From positions 62,001 to 126,000 of the forward strand of contig NZ_JACIDI010000003.1 of the NCBI RefSeq assembly GCF_014196225.1: a DNA stretch of 64,000 bases, read 5' to 3'. This DNA is from Bacteroides pyogenes (GTDB lineage: Bacteria > Bacteroidota > Bacteroidia > Bacteroidales > Bacteroidaceae). The notes beneath the pieces were generated by a model. The model worked only from the letters and a program-made list of their open reading frames with translations, did no database searches and was not told the origin of the DNA. A program made the translations under genes and the position numbers. Below, piece after piece: positions 18,482 to 26,984 of the stretch; the first letter of the stretch is position 1, and the number at the start of each line of letters is the position of its first letter.

Positions 18482-18830
18482 GAAGTATAGACTCGATGAT
18501 GAGTTGAAAAACCGAAGCGGATTGATAAGATGTAGAGCGCCTCGTTAGAGGTATAGGCCTGCTGATGAGCTGAAAAACCGAAGCGGATTGATAAGATGTA
18601 GAGCACCTCGTTAGAGGTATAGGCCTGCTGATGAGCTGAAAAACCGAAGCGGATTGATAGGATGTAGAGCGCCTCGTTAGAGGTATAGGCCTGCTGATGA
18701 GCTGAAAAACCGAAGCGGATTGATAAGATGTAGAGTGCCTCGTTAGAGGTATAGGCTCGATGATGAGCTGAAAAAGGAAGCGGATTCATAGGATGAAAAG
18801 CGCTTCCTTAGAAGTATAGGTGTGACAGTG
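18482..18830. repeat. Tandem repeat array C, exact 66-bp units
   Basis: Five units share GATGAGCTGAAAAACCGAAG, TGATAAGATGTAGAGCGCC and TCGTTAGAGGTATAGG. The first four are nearly identical and the fifth is diverged (GGAAGCGGATTCATAGGATG). The period is 66 bp, three times 22. It lies between the 3' end of pdxH and the 5' end of the metallo-beta-lactamase-fold gene, both on the minus strand, so it may be transcribed into that gene's leader. Confidence 0.9.
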
Positions 18831-18849
18831 AAGCGGATAAACGGCTGAG

Positions 18850-19494
18850 TCAGGGAGCCAGACGAACGATTTCCCATTTTCCGTCAGGCTGCAAGGTGTA
18901 TAGAAAGCGGTCGTGCAAACGGTTCGGGCGGCCCTGCCAAAATTCGATTCGCGAGGGTGTCACGGCATAACCTCCCCAATGTTCGGGGCGTTCTACGTCT
19001 CTTCCTATCCATCGCGCCGCTTCTTTCACAAACGCGCGTATCAGTTGCATGCGACTGCGAATCGGCCGGCTTTGAGGAGATATTCTCGCCCCGATCCGGC
19101 TCTTGTAAGGGCGTTTTCCGAAGTATTCATCCGATTCTTCGGCGGGCACTTTCGTGGCAATTCCCTCCACGTGTACCTGCCTTTCGAGTTCGTGCCACAC
19201 GAAAGAAAGCGATATGTGCGGGTTGGCCGCCAAATGTTTTCCCTTGCGGCTTTCGTAGTTGCTGAAAAAAATAAACCGTCCGTCATGCAATCCTTTGAGG
19301 AGCACGGTGCGTGTCGAAGGCGTTCCTTCAGGCGATACGGTTCCCACCAGAACGGCGGTCGGTTCGTTTACATCCCCGTCGATGGCTGTTTGCAGCCAAT
19401 TGTCGAAAAGCAGAAGCGGATCGTCGGGAAGATCGCTTTCCCGTAATCCGCTTTTGCTGTATTCTTGCCGGATATCGGCCAGATTGATATTCAT
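18850..19494 (-). CDS. pdxH: Pyridoxamine 5'-phosphate oxidase
   Basis: PdxH oxidises pyridoxine or pyridoxamine phosphate to PLP with FMN. The 214-residue protein is the normal length. FMN-binding segments include PSTRTVLLKG, FFSNYESRKGKHLAANP and QVHVEGIATKVP. The C-terminal substrate motif RPNRLHDRFLY is intact. It lies 34 bp after ldhA on the same strand and is probably cotranscribed with it. Confidence 0.96.
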   Translation of the reverse strand: MNINLADIRQEYSKSGLRESDLPDDPLLLFDNWLQTAIDGDVNEPTAVLVGTVSPEGTPSTRTVLLKGLHDGRFIFFSNYESRKGKHLAANPHISLSFVWHELERQVHVEGIATKVPAEESDEYFGKRPYKSRIGARISPQSRPIRSRMQLIRAFVKEAARWIGRDVERPEHWGGYAVTPSRIEFWQGRPNRLHDRFLYTLQPDGKWEIVRLAP

Positions 19495-19528
19495 ATCTTG
19501 GTGAAATTTTATGGAATAAATGGCAAAC

Positions 19529-20530
19529 TTACTTTCTTACTTCGTTAGGCAGCGGCCTGCCGTTCATGAAATCCTTTACGTTTTGCAACGTGGTTGTGGC
19601 GATATTCTCCATCGCTTCCTGCGTGAAGAACGCCTGATGCGATGTTACGATTACATTGTTGAATGAAAGCAGGCGCGCCAATACGTCATCGTCGATGATA
19701 CGGTCCGATTTGTCTTCGTAGAAATACTCTCCTTCTTCCTCGTACACGTCGAGTCCGGCAGAACCGATCTTCTTGTTCTTCAGTCCTTCGATCAGCGCGT
19801 TGGTATGGATGAGTTGCCCGCGCCCGGTATTGATAATCATCACTCCGTCCTTCATCTTGCTTATGGAATAGTCGTTGATGAGGTATTTGGTTTGCTCCGT
19901 CAGCGGGCAGTGGAGCGAGATAATATCCGAATGATGATACAGTTCGTCGAGCGAAGTATATACGATTTGTTGCTCACGGGCGAAGTTATGATCGGGGTAA
20001 AGATCGTATGCCAGTATATTCATTCCGAATCCTTTTAAGATATGGATAAGTATTTTGGCTATTTTCCCCGTGCCGATAATCCCCACAGTTTTGCCCCGCA
20101 TGTCGAATCCCATCAGTCCGTGTAGCGAGAAGTTCCCGTCTTTGGTGCGCCATGATGCCCGTGGAATCTTCCGGTTGAGCGAAAGCATGAGCGCTACCGT
20201 GTACTCCGCCACGGCATAAGGCGAGTATGCGGGAACGCGTACTACGGTTATTCCGGCTGCGGCGGCCGCGTTCAAGTCTACATTATTGAAACCGGCGCAT
20301 CGCAAGGCCAGCAGTTTTACTCCGTTGGCGGCCATCGTCCGGATAACTTCCGCGTCGGCAATATCGTTCACGAAGATACAAACCGCATCTACTCCTTGTG
20401 TAAGCAAAACGTTGTTTTTATTCAGGTGTCCTTTATAGTAGCGAAGCTCGAATCCGAACTCCTTGTTTTTGTTGTTGAATGAAACTTCATCGTAGGGCTT
20501 GGTGCCGAAAAACGCAATTGTGTATGCCAT
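19529..20530 (-). CDS. ldhA: D-lactate dehydrogenase (2-hydroxyacid dehydrogenase family)
   Basis: The 333-residue enzyme reduces pyruvate to D-lactate with NADH. It has the catalytic Arg in SLHCPLTEQTKY..INTGRGQL, the NAD-binding GIIGTGKIAK, the Glu in LDVYEEEGEY and the catalytic His in TSHQAFFTQEA. The N-terminal MAYTIAFFGTKPYDEVSF is typical of D-LDH rather than other family members. Fermentative use fits an anaerobe. Confidence 0.92.
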   Translation of the reverse strand: MAYTIAFFGTKPYDEVSFNNKNKEFGFELRYYKGHLNKNNVLLTQGVDAVCIFVNDIADAEVIRTMAANGVKLLALRCAGFNNVDLNAAAAAGITVVRVPAYSPYAVAEYTVALMLSLNRKIPRASWRTKDGNFSLHGLMGFDMRGKTVGIIGTGKIAKILIHILKGFGMNILAYDLYPDHNFAREQQIVYTSLDELYHHSDIISLHCPLTEQTKYLINDYSISKMKDGVMIINTGRGQLIHTNALIEGLKNKKIGSAGLDVYEEEGEYFYEDKSDRIIDDDVLARLLSFNNVIVTSHQAFFTQEAMENIATTTLQNVKDFMNGRPLPNEVRK

Positions 20531-20717
20531 AAAATTTGTCTTTTTATTTTGATTATGTAATTAACATACGGATGAATCTATTTGTTTATCTATTTATGCT
20601 TGATTAACGGAGTATTTCTTGTCTATCGTTTCATTGGTAACTATGTGGAATCGGTGAAAAATGCCTCTCATGAAGAAGAAAAATGCACATAAGCCTTTTT
20701 TATGTGCAATATTGTTG

Positions 20718-20725
20718 TACCTTTG
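20718..20725 (+). promoter_or_regulatory. -7 box of the FadL-like porin promoter
   Basis: TACCTTTG, about 29 bp upstream of the ATG; a T-run replaces a clear -33 TTG. Confidence 0.5.
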
Positions 20726-20753
20726 CGCCCGAAATAACTAAAAAAAGATTTAA

Positions 20754-22157
20754 ATGAGAAAATTATCCTTGTTTGGTATTGCAATGTTATTCGTTTCAAT
20801 TCCAACTTTTGCAGGAGGTCTCCTGACAAATACAAACCAACATATCTTATTCTTGAGAATGTTGGCGCGCGATGCTTCCACACAAATCGACGCCGTATAC
20901 TCCAATCCCGCCGGACTTGCTTTTATCGACGAAGGCTTTCACCTTTCGTTCAACGGGCAGAGCGCTTTTCAGACCCGTACCATTACTTCTACCTTCGCAC
21001 CTTTTGCCGGTTTCGGCGGTAATGCTACAAAAGAGTTCAAAGGCGAGGCTTCCGCTCCGTTCATCCCTTCACTTTTTGCCGCTTATAGAAAAGGCGACTG
21101 GACGTTTTCCGGAAGTTTCGCTCTTACGGGCGGCGGTGGAAAAGCTACCTTCAATCAGGGACTTGGTTCGTTCGAATCGCAGGTGGCAATGCTGCCTTTG
21201 TTGGTTTCGAAAGCGGGAATCCCTGCCAATCAATATTCTTTGGACAGTTATATTCGCGGAAAGCAGATGATCTTCGGTCTCCAAATGGGAGCCACCTATA
21301 AGATTGCCGATTATCTTTCGGCTTTTGCAGGGGTACGCATGAACTATGTGAGCAACAGTTATGTAGGCTATCTGCGCAACATGCGTTTCAATCCGCGACA
21401 CCCTCAACTGAATCCGAATGGGGATATGATTTCCGCGCATGACTTCTTCAGCAAACTCGGCGATCAATATAAAGACCATGCGGAAAACACCGCCGACAAA
21501 GAACTCGACTGCGACCAGAACGGATGGGGTGTTACTCCGATTTTGGGTTTGGACTTTAAAATGGGCAAATGGAATGTGGGTGTGAAATACGAATTCAATA
21601 CGCATTTGAATGTAGAGAATAAAACATCCAGAGACGACACCGGCTTGTTTAAAGACGGTGTAAACACGCCTCACGATATTCCGAGCTTGCTGACTGTAGG
21701 AGTTTCGTATGAAATTCTGCCGGTATTGCGTGCTTCCGTAGGTTATCACCATTTCTTCGATACTCATGCCCGCATGGCCGATGCGGTGAATTTGGCTACC
21801 GGAGAGAAAATGGGCAAACAGCATTTTATAAAGAACGGTACGAACGAATATCTTGCCGGCATCGAATGGGATGTGTGCAAGTGGGCGCAAGTGAGCGGCG
21901 GCATGCAGCGCACCAAATACGGTGTGGAAGACAGCTATCAGAGCGATATGAGTTTTGCCGTAAGCTCGTATTCGTATGGAGTAGGGGCGGGCTTCAATTT
22001 AATGAGAAACATGAAATTGAATGTCGCTTACTTCTGGACGAAATACGATACGTACACCAAAGAAACGGCCAGTTATAACGGGACTAAAGTTCCCGGTAAA
22101 GATGTGTTCGATCGTACCAATAAAGTGTTCGGTATCGGAATCGATTATAAATTCTGA
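20754..22157 (+). CDS. OmpP1/FadL-family outer membrane protein
   Basis: The 467-residue beta-barrel protein probably carries hydrophobic compounds across the outer membrane. A signal peptide (MRKLSLFGIAMLFVSIPTFA) is followed by GGLLTNTNQ and DAVYSNPAGLAFIDEG; the NPAGLA motif is the hallmark of the FadL N-terminal hatch. The rest is a series of amphipathic strands ending in Phe (FGIGIDYKF), as outer membrane barrels do. Length is normal. Bacteroides members of the family have unproven substrates. Confidence 0.88.
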   Translation: MRKLSLFGIAMLFVSIPTFAGGLLTNTNQHILFLRMLARDASTQIDAVYSNPAGLAFIDEGFHLSFNGQSAFQTRTITSTFAPFAGFGGNATKEFKGEASAPFIPSLFAAYRKGDWTFSGSFALTGGGGKATFNQGLGSFESQVAMLPLLVSKAGIPANQYSLDSYIRGKQMIFGLQMGATYKIADYLSAFAGVRMNYVSNSYVGYLRNMRFNPRHPQLNPNGDMISAHDFFSKLGDQYKDHAENTADKELDCDQNGWGVTPILGLDFKMGKWNVGVKYEFNTHLNVENKTSRDDTGLFKDGVNTPHDIPSLLTVGVSYEILPVLRASVGYHHFFDTHARMADAVNLATGEKMGKQHFIKNGTNEYLAGIEWDVCKWAQVSGGMQRTKYGVEDSYQSDMSFAVSSYSYGVGAGFNLMRNMKLNVAYFWTKYDTYTKETASYNGTKVPGKDVFDRTNKVFGIGIDYKF

Positions 22158-22199
22158 TAGCATACGTTCATCCTTGCCTTTTCTTGCACTTGATTCGGC

Positions 22200-22600
22200 T
22201 ATCGGAATGGTTGATTTCAAAAGCCCGCCGCCTTTTAAAAAAAGCCCGCCGTGTTTGATTTCAAAGCCCGCCGCCTTTTTTTCAAAGCCCGCGGGCTTTT
22301 TTTCAGAGGCCGACCGTGTTTTTTTCGATCCTTTCTATGCTTTTCTGAGCGGGCTTTCATGTTCCTTTCCACCGGCTGTCCATGCTTTTTTCAGCAACGT
22401 CCGTGTCTCCTTCGTTGGCATCTCGTGTCTTTCTCAGTGGACTTTCATGTTCCTTTCAGCGGCTGTCCATACTTTTTTCAGCAGCGTCCGTGTCTCTTTT
22501 GTCGGCATCTCGTGTCTTTCTGAGCGAACTTTCATGTTCCTTTCAGCAACTGTCCGTGTTTTTTCAGTGGTCGCCGTTTTTGTTTGCAATCTTTCAACCG
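22200..22600. repeat. Tandem repeat array D, 21-22 bp units with 88-bp superperiod
   Basis: The left part (about 22220-22330) has units of AAAGCCCGCCGCCTTTTT type, including the perfect palindrome AAAGCCCGCGGGCTTT followed by T's. The right part (about 22345-22570) has 22-bp units on TTCAGCGGCTGTCCAT, TTCAGCAACGTCCGTGT, GTTGGCATCTCGTGTC and AGTGGACTTTCATGTTCC, and this set of four recurs every 88 bp. It fills the gap between the FadL-like gene and the sigma factor gene. Confidence 0.85.
22280..22304 (+). terminator. Intrinsic terminator embedded in array D
   Basis: AAAGCCCGCGGGCTTTTTTT is self-complementary with a T-run, about 125 bp after the FadL-like gene. A near-identical element is present near 36414. 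Confidence 0.6.
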
Positions 22601-22754
22601 TCGTTTTCGGCTATTTCATCGTTTTTCTTCCTGCTATGCCCTCTTTTTCTTTATGAAAGGAAAAATTGCCAAACTTCATGGAAGAATTGCTATTTATAAT
22701 AAGTCTAAAAAAGAAGATCTTTGCATCGTACTAATTAGATTAATTGACTACGAC

Positions 22755-23258
22755 ATGGAGAAGATGGAATTTACTCAAGGAATATTGGCGATGGAGCAGG
22801 ATTTACGTCGTTTTGCATATAAATTAACTTCAAACCGCGACTCTGCAAACGATTTGGTGCAGGATTGCGTGTTGCAGGCGTTGGATAACAGAGAGAAATT
22901 CACTCATGCCAAAAACCTGAAAGGATGGATGTATACTATCATGCGGAATATTTTTATCAACAATTACCGCCGTGCGGTGCGTGAGATGAATATTATCGAC
23001 GATAATTATTCCATCCATCAGCAAAGCCTGATAGAAGACGAAGACAGCGACCGTTTCGAAACGGCTTATGACATGAAACATTTATATAAGGTGATTCATT
23101 CCATTCCCGAAGAGATGAAAGTTCCTTTCCAGATGTTCGTTGCCGGATTTAAATACAGAGAAATTGCCGAAAAGCTGAACCTTCCGATGGGGACGGTGAA
23201 GAGCCGCCTGTTCTTTATCCGCAAGCGCTTGAAGGAAGAACTGAAAGATTTTTCCTGA
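22755..23258 (+). CDS. ECF-family RNA polymerase sigma factor
   Basis: The 167-residue protein has sigma region 2 (DLRRFAYKLTSNRDSANDLVQDCVLQAL, GWMYTIMRNIFINNYRR) and region 4 (IPEEMKVPFQMFVAGFKYREIAEKLNLPMGTVKSRLFFIRKRL). The frame is open further upstream into repeat array D, but no family sequence is there; ATG 22755 or 22764 fits the family start. No anti-sigma gene adjoins, which is common for this small Bacteroides ECF group. Targets are unknown. Confidence 0.88.
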   Translation: MEKMEFTQGILAMEQDLRRFAYKLTSNRDSANDLVQDCVLQALDNREKFTHAKNLKGWMYTIMRNIFINNYRRAVREMNIIDDNYSIHQQSLIEDEDSDRFETAYDMKHLYKVIHSIPEEMKVPFQMFVAGFKYREIAEKLNLPMGTVKSRLFFIRKRLKEELKDFS

Positions 23259-23379
23259 TTCTGCAAGAGAGATTTTTCCAAAGATACTACATTTGAAGTT
23301 TTGAGTAGTTATCCTTCTTATCCTTTCATACTTGAAAAGGATGGGAAGGATTCTTTTTTTTGATTTTTCTTCTAAAACA

Positions 23380-23411
23380 TTTGGTTTATAAAATAAACCT
23401 ATTTATCTTTG
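23380..23411 (+). promoter_or_regulatory. Promoter of the DUF2141 operon, overlapped by a palindrome
   Basis: TTTG (23380-23383), 20 bp, TATCTTTG (23404-23411). The -33 element overlaps the palindrome at 23384-23398. The leader is about 100 nt. Confidence 0.75.
23384..23398. promoter_or_regulatory. Operator candidate, copy 1
   Basis: GTTTAT-AAA-ATAAAC is a 15-bp inverted repeat just after the -33 element; a bound repressor would block polymerase. An identical copy is 79 bp downstream. Confidence 0.55.
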
Positions 23412-23462
23412 CTTTCGAACAAGTGAGATGCGCAGCTCCTTGTTTTTTTTAATCCATATATG

Positions 23463-23477
23463 GTTTATAAAATAAAC
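23463..23477. promoter_or_regulatory. Operator candidate, copy 2
   Basis: A second GTTTAT-AAA-ATAAAC, within a 17-bp identical stretch (23461-23477), in the leader of the operon that ends with a winged-helix regulator gene. Confidence 0.55.
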
Positions 23478-23516
23478 TAATTAATTTTATTCACTAACGA
23501 ATAAGGAGAAATCGAG

Positions 23517-23891
23517 ATGAAACGTTTGTTGCTTATTGTTTTGGGAGTTGTTTGCTGCCGAATGGGTGTTTGTGCTCAGGATGTAACGGTAGAAGTACGC
23601 GGTATTCGCAACGCGAAGGGCAGTATCCTCGTGATGGCTCAAAAGGATGAAACGTCGAAACCGGTATATGCCATGATAAAAGCTACCGAAAGAACTGCGA
23701 TAGTCGTCCTGAAGGATGTGCCTTGGGAAAAATTTACTCTGTCGCTTTTTCACGACGAGAATGAAAATATGGATTTGGACAAGGATGAACAGGGCAGACC
23801 GTTGGAGGGGTATGTGCGCGAGAAATGTAAGAAAGAGTCCGACAAGCCGGCTACCGTGAAAGTCGAGTTGTACTACCCTATATATAAATAA
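23517..23891 (+). CDS. DUF2141 exported protein
   Basis: The 124-residue protein has a signal peptide (MKRLLLIVLGVVCCRMGVCAQ) and a DUF2141 domain: VTVEVRGIRNAKGSILVM, then FTLSLFHDENENMDLDKDEQGRPLEGY, with an acidic DENENMDLD loop that could bind calcium. Function is unknown. AAGGAG lies upstream of the ATG. It is first in an operon with a short remnant, a membrane protein and a winged-helix regulator, under a promoter with two matching palindromes. Confidence 0.82.
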   Translation: MKRLLLIVLGVVCCRMGVCAQDVTVEVRGIRNAKGSILVMAQKDETSKPVYAMIKATERTAIVVLKDVPWEKFTLSLFHDENENMDLDKDEQGRPLEGYVREKCKKESDKPATVKVELYYPIYK

Positions 23892-23896
23892 GGTGT

Positions 23897-24064
23897 ATGA
23901 AACGGATAATGTTTGCCTTATGGATCGGCTTGACTGCTCTCTGTTTCGGCAGAGGGCAGCAAGAAGGCGGTCGTCCTCTTTCCGTGCGCGATAGCTTGCC
24001 GATGGATTCTGGCAGCGGACTATACTTTAAAAGATCTGGACGGGAAATAAACGGTTACGCTTGA
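23897..24064 (+). pseudogene. Short signal-peptide frame, probable remnant of an exported protein
   Basis: The frame begins MKRIMFALWIGLTALCFGRG, a credible signal peptide, and ends after 55 residues. In another frame the end of the region reads DYTLKDLDGK then stop, so two frames together may be the start of a larger secreted protein lost by frameshift and deletion. It lies 6 bp after the DUF2141 gene. The parent family is not recognised. Confidence 0.35.
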
Positions 24065-24109
24065 TTTATTAAACAGACTATATTATTTTTGAAACAAAAT
24101 TGATGGATT

Positions 24110-24697
24110 ATGGAAGACAAGAAGATTTCCGAAAAAGAAAGTTTGGAACTTATCGCCCGGATGATTCGGGAGACGCAGGAGAATACGGCGCGTCATGCGG
24201 CCTATCCCTTGCTGATTTGGGGATATGCTACCGTCGTTATATCGCTGGCAGTATGGTCTTTGTGGCTATATACAGGCATGTGGCAGGTGAATTTCCTTTG
24301 GTTTGCTTTGCCTTTAACCGCCCTTCCGCTGACGATTTTCTTCGAACGTAAGCATGGAAAGAAAGGAACGAGGAATTATATCGACCGCATTACAACGCAG
24401 ATGTGGGCTTTGTTCGGCATCGTCAGTTTCTGCCTCTCTTCTCTCGCTTTTGTGGTGCGGATAGACGTTCTTTTCCTCATGCCGTTGTTGATGTCGATGG
24501 GGGTGACACTCACCGGCTTGATTGCGAAGTATAAGGTGCATATCATAGGCGGGGCGATCGGTCTGTTGCTCTCTTTCATCTCTTTATTTATTCATGGGTA
24601 TGATAAATTGCTGATGTTTGCCGCTATCTTTGTGGTGATGATGATTATTCCCGGACATATAATGAATAACGATATGAAACGATGCTCAAAGAACTGA
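24110..24697 (+). CDS. Multi-pass membrane protein of unknown function
   Basis: The 195-residue protein has a charged N-terminus (MEDKKISEKESLELIARMIRETQENTARHAA) and about six membrane helices (for example PLLIWGYATVVISLAVWSLW, IIGGAIGLLLSFISLFI, LLMFAAIFVVMMIIPG). It overlaps the following winged-helix gene by 16 bp, a pairing that suggests functional coupling. It could be a signal sensor or transport component; nothing in the sequence decides. Confidence 0.75.
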   Translation: MEDKKISEKESLELIARMIRETQENTARHAAYPLLIWGYATVVISLAVWSLWLYTGMWQVNFLWFALPLTALPLTIFFERKHGKKGTRNYIDRITTQMWALFGIVSFCLSSLAFVVRIDVLFLMPLLMSMGVTLTGLIAKYKVHIIGGAIGLLLSFISLFIHGYDKLLMFAAIFVVMMIIPGHIMNNDMKRCSKN

Positions 24698-24969
24698 ATC
24701 CATTATTACATTCGCAGCTCCGGCTGGGCATCATGTCTATTCTCCTATCGGTGGAAGAGGCCGACTTCGTTTATTTGAAAGAAAAGACGCAGTCGACGGC
24801 AGGAAACCTGAGCATTCAGCTGGATAAACTAAGCGAGGCGGGATATATCGAAGTCGAAAAAAGTTTTGTCGGCAAGAGACCCCGTACCCTCTGCCGGCTG
24901 ACTTCCGACGGGAGAAAAGCGATGGAGGAGTATGTCGATGCCCTGAAAAGTTATTTTAGCGGATTATAA
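24682..24969 (+). CDS. Winged-helix transcriptional regulator (HTH_34/MarR-like)
   Basis: The 95-residue single-domain protein reads LNPLLHSQLRLGIMSILLSVEEADFVYLKEKT, then the recognition-helix region GNLSIQLDKLSEAGYIEVEKSFVGKRPRTLCRLTSDGRKAM, the classic wing of this family. It probably binds as a dimer to an inverted repeat. It is the last gene of the operon whose promoter carries two identical GTTTAT-N3-ATAAAC palindromes, so autorepression is a reasonable inference. Confidence 0.85.
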   Translation: MLKELNPLLHSQLRLGIMSILLSVEEADFVYLKEKTQSTAGNLSIQLDKLSEAGYIEVEKSFVGKRPRTLCRLTSDGRKAMEEYVDALKSYFSGL

Positions 24970-24981
24970 CAGGAAAGATGG

Positions 24982-25012
24982 TTGTCTTTTTGATTTTTTT
25001 CCTCTATCTTTG
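24982..25012 (+). promoter_or_regulatory. Promoter of the queuosine operon
   Basis: TTG (24982-24984), 20 bp, TATCTTTG (25005-25012), giving a leader of about 70 nt that holds the candidate riboswitch. Confidence 0.6.
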
Positions 25013-25053
25013 CACCCCGAAAATTAAAGACATGCGATGCCGTGAATAGCGGC

Positions 25054-25087
25054 CGTGTATTCTAGAACACCACGTAAAAAACAGGAG
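25054..25087 (+). promoter_or_regulatory. Candidate preQ1-I riboswitch overlapping the ribosome-binding site
   Basis: Stem CGTG (25054-25057)/CACG (25071-25074) encloses a 13-nt loop containing TTCTAG and ACAC, followed by an A-rich tail TAAAAAAC and the AGGAG ribosome-binding site. Layout and loop resemble the Bacillus preQ1-I element (P1, UUCUAG..ACAC, then AUAAAAAAC). The genes behind it import and make preQ1 or its precursors, as the ligand would require. The pseudoknot pairing between loop and tail is not obvious, and P1 is only 4 bp. Binding preQ1 would hide the AGGAG and stop translation. Confidence 0.55.
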
Positions 25088-25089
25088 TT

Positions 25090-25770
25090 ATGAAAGAAAA
25101 AGTATCTGTACCCTTCATGTTGCTGGGCATTCTTTTCAATGTATGCCTCATTGCAGCCAATCTTCTCGAAACAAAAGTCATTCAAGTGGGCGGACTGACG
25201 GTGACCGCCGGATTATTGGTCTTCCCCGTTTCTTATATCATCAACGACTGCATTGCCGAAGTCTGGGGGTTCAAAAAGGCTCGCCTTATCATCTGGAGCG
25301 GATTTGCCATGAATTTCTTCGTTGTTGCGCTCGGATTGATAGCCGTTGCTTTACCCGCCGCGCCTTTCTGGGAAGGTGAGGAGCATTTCGATTTCGTGTT
25401 CGGCATGGCTCCCCGCATTCTTGCCGCCAGCATGCTGGCCTTTCTGGTAGGTTCTTTCCTTAATGCTTATGTCATGAGCAAGATGAAAGTGGCGAGCGGA
25501 GGGAAAAACTTCTCGGCACGAGCCATTTGGTCTACGGTAGTGGGCGAGACCGCCGACTCGATCATCTTCTTTCCGATAGCTTTCGCAGGTATCATCGCCT
25601 GGAAGGAGCTGCTTGTCATCATGGCACTGCAGGTGGTGCTGAAATCCATGTACGAGGTTCTCATTCTGCCTGTTACGATACGGGTGGTAAAAGCCATAAA
25701 AAGAATCGACGGAACCGATGTTTACGACACGGATATCTCTTACAATGTATTAAAGATAAAGGAAATCTGA
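25090..25770 (+). CDS. Queuosine precursor transporter (VUT/YhhQ family)
   Basis: The 226-residue inner membrane protein imports preQ0, preQ1 or a related base. It has about six helices and family motifs [35 protein letters not shown] and [22 protein letters not shown]. It is followed after 1 bp by queC and then queF, which confirms the pathway. AGGAG 2 bp before the ATG lies in the tail of the candidate riboswitch. Confidence 0.92.
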   Translation: MKEKVSVPFMLLGILFNVCLIAANLLETKVIQVGGLTVTAGLLVFPVSYIINDCIAEVWGFKKARLIIWSGFAMNFFVVALGLIAVALPAAPFWEGEEHFDFVFGMAPRILAASMLAFLVGSFLNAYVMSKMKVASGGKNFSARAIWSTVVGETADSIIFFPIAFAGIIAWKELLVIMALQVVLKSMYEVLILPVTIRVVKAIKRIDGTDVYDTDISYNVLKIKEI

Positions 25771-25771
25771 C

Positions 25772-26428
25772 GTGAATAAGGAAGCTGCGTTGGTTGTGTT
25801 CAGCGGAGGGCAGGATTCGACCACATGTCTGTTTTGGGCAAAGAAACATTTCAAGGAGGTTCGTGCGTTGAGTTTCCTTTACGGACAGAAACATCAGAAA
25901 GAAGTGGAGCTGGCACAGGGTATTGCGGCGAGAGCAAACGTGCCGTTCGATGTGATGGATGTGTCTTTCATCGGCACTCTGGGACGCAACTCGCTGACCG
26001 ATGCTGCGATGGAGATGGATAAGGAGAAGCCGGAGGGCAGTGTTCCCAACACTTTCGTGCCGGGGCGCAACCTCTTCTTCCTGAGCATTGCTGCGGTGTA
26101 TGCGTGCGAACGTGGCATCCGTCAGTTGGTGACGGGTGTTTCGCAGACCGATTTCAGCGGTTATCCCGATTGCCGCGACGCGTTTATCAAGTCGTTGAAC
26201 GTGACGTTGGACTTGGCGATGGATGAACACTTCGTGATTCACACGCCGCTGATGTGGATAGACAAGGCGGCGACGTGGGCTTTGGCGGATGAGCTGGGCG
26301 TGATGGACTTGATACGCCGCGAAACCCTGACTTGTTATAACGGCATTCAGGGCGACGGATGCGGTGAATGCCCGGCTTGCAAGCTTCGCCGCGAAGGTTT
26401 GGAGAAGTATCTGAAACAATCATTATAA
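25772..26428 (+). CDS. queC: 7-cyano-7-deazaguanine synthase
   Basis: QueC makes preQ0 from 7-carboxy-7-deazaguanine with ATP and ammonia. The 218-residue protein has the PP-loop SGGQDSTT near the start, [11 protein letters not shown] and the C-terminal zinc site CYN...[12 protein letters not shown]. The start is GTG at 25772, one base after the transporter stop. QueF follows 3 bp later. No queD or queE gene is in the window. Confidence 0.97.
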   Translation: MNKEAALVVFSGGQDSTTCLFWAKKHFKEVRALSFLYGQKHQKEVELAQGIAARANVPFDVMDVSFIGTLGRNSLTDAAMEMDKEKPEGSVPNTFVPGRNLFFLSIAAVYACERGIRQLVTGVSQTDFSGYPDCRDAFIKSLNVTLDLAMDEHFVIHTPLMWIDKAATWALADELGVMDLIRRETLTCYNGIQGDGCGECPACKLRREGLEKYLKQSL

Positions 26429-26431
26429 GTT

Positions 26432-26887
26432 ATGAGCGAACTGAAAGAACAATTGTCCCTGTTGGGCAGAAGCACCGAGTATAAGCAAGACTACGCTCCC
26501 GAAGTGTTGGAAGCTTTTGACAACAAACATCCCGGCAATGATTATTGGGTAAGATTCAATTGCCCCGAATTCACCAGCTTGTGTCCCATTACGGGACAGC
26601 CCGATTTTGCGGAGATTCGCATCAGTTACATTCCCGATGTGAAGATGGTGGAAAGCAAAAGCCTGAAGCTTTATCTGTTCAGCTTCCGTAATCATGGAGC
26701 TTTTCATGAAGACTGCGTGAATATCATCATGAAAGACTTGATAAAGCTGATGAATCCCAAATATATCGAAGTGACCGGGCTGTTTACGCCACGCGGCGGA
26801 ATTTCCATTTATCCGTATGCCAACTACGGCAGGCCGGGAACGAAATACGAGCAGATGGCGGAGCAACGGTTGATGAATCGGGAGTGA
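26432..26887 (+). CDS. queF: NADPH-dependent 7-cyano-7-deazaguanine reductase
   Basis: QueF reduces preQ0 to preQ1 with NADPH. The 151-residue length is that of the short, unimodular type. Key segments are [16 protein letters not shown], with the Cys that forms a thioimide with the substrate, and [24 protein letters not shown], the QueF motif with Glu for base recognition. It ends the transporter-queC-queF operon. Confidence 0.96.
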   Translation: MSELKEQLSLLGRSTEYKQDYAPEVLEAFDNKHPGNDYWVRFNCPEFTSLCPITGQPDFAEIRISYIPDVKMVESKSLKLYLFSFRNHGAFHEDCVNIIMKDLIKLMNPKYIEVTGLFTPRGGISIYPYANYGRPGTKYEQMAEQRLMNRE

Positions 26888-26984
26888 CGCGGCAGTTCGT
26901 GCAGCGAATGAAGTTTTGTCTTGCCTGAAGCAAAGCCCGGTTGCCCGTTCCGGCTTCGGACTTACTGCGGAAGAGATTCTTGGG

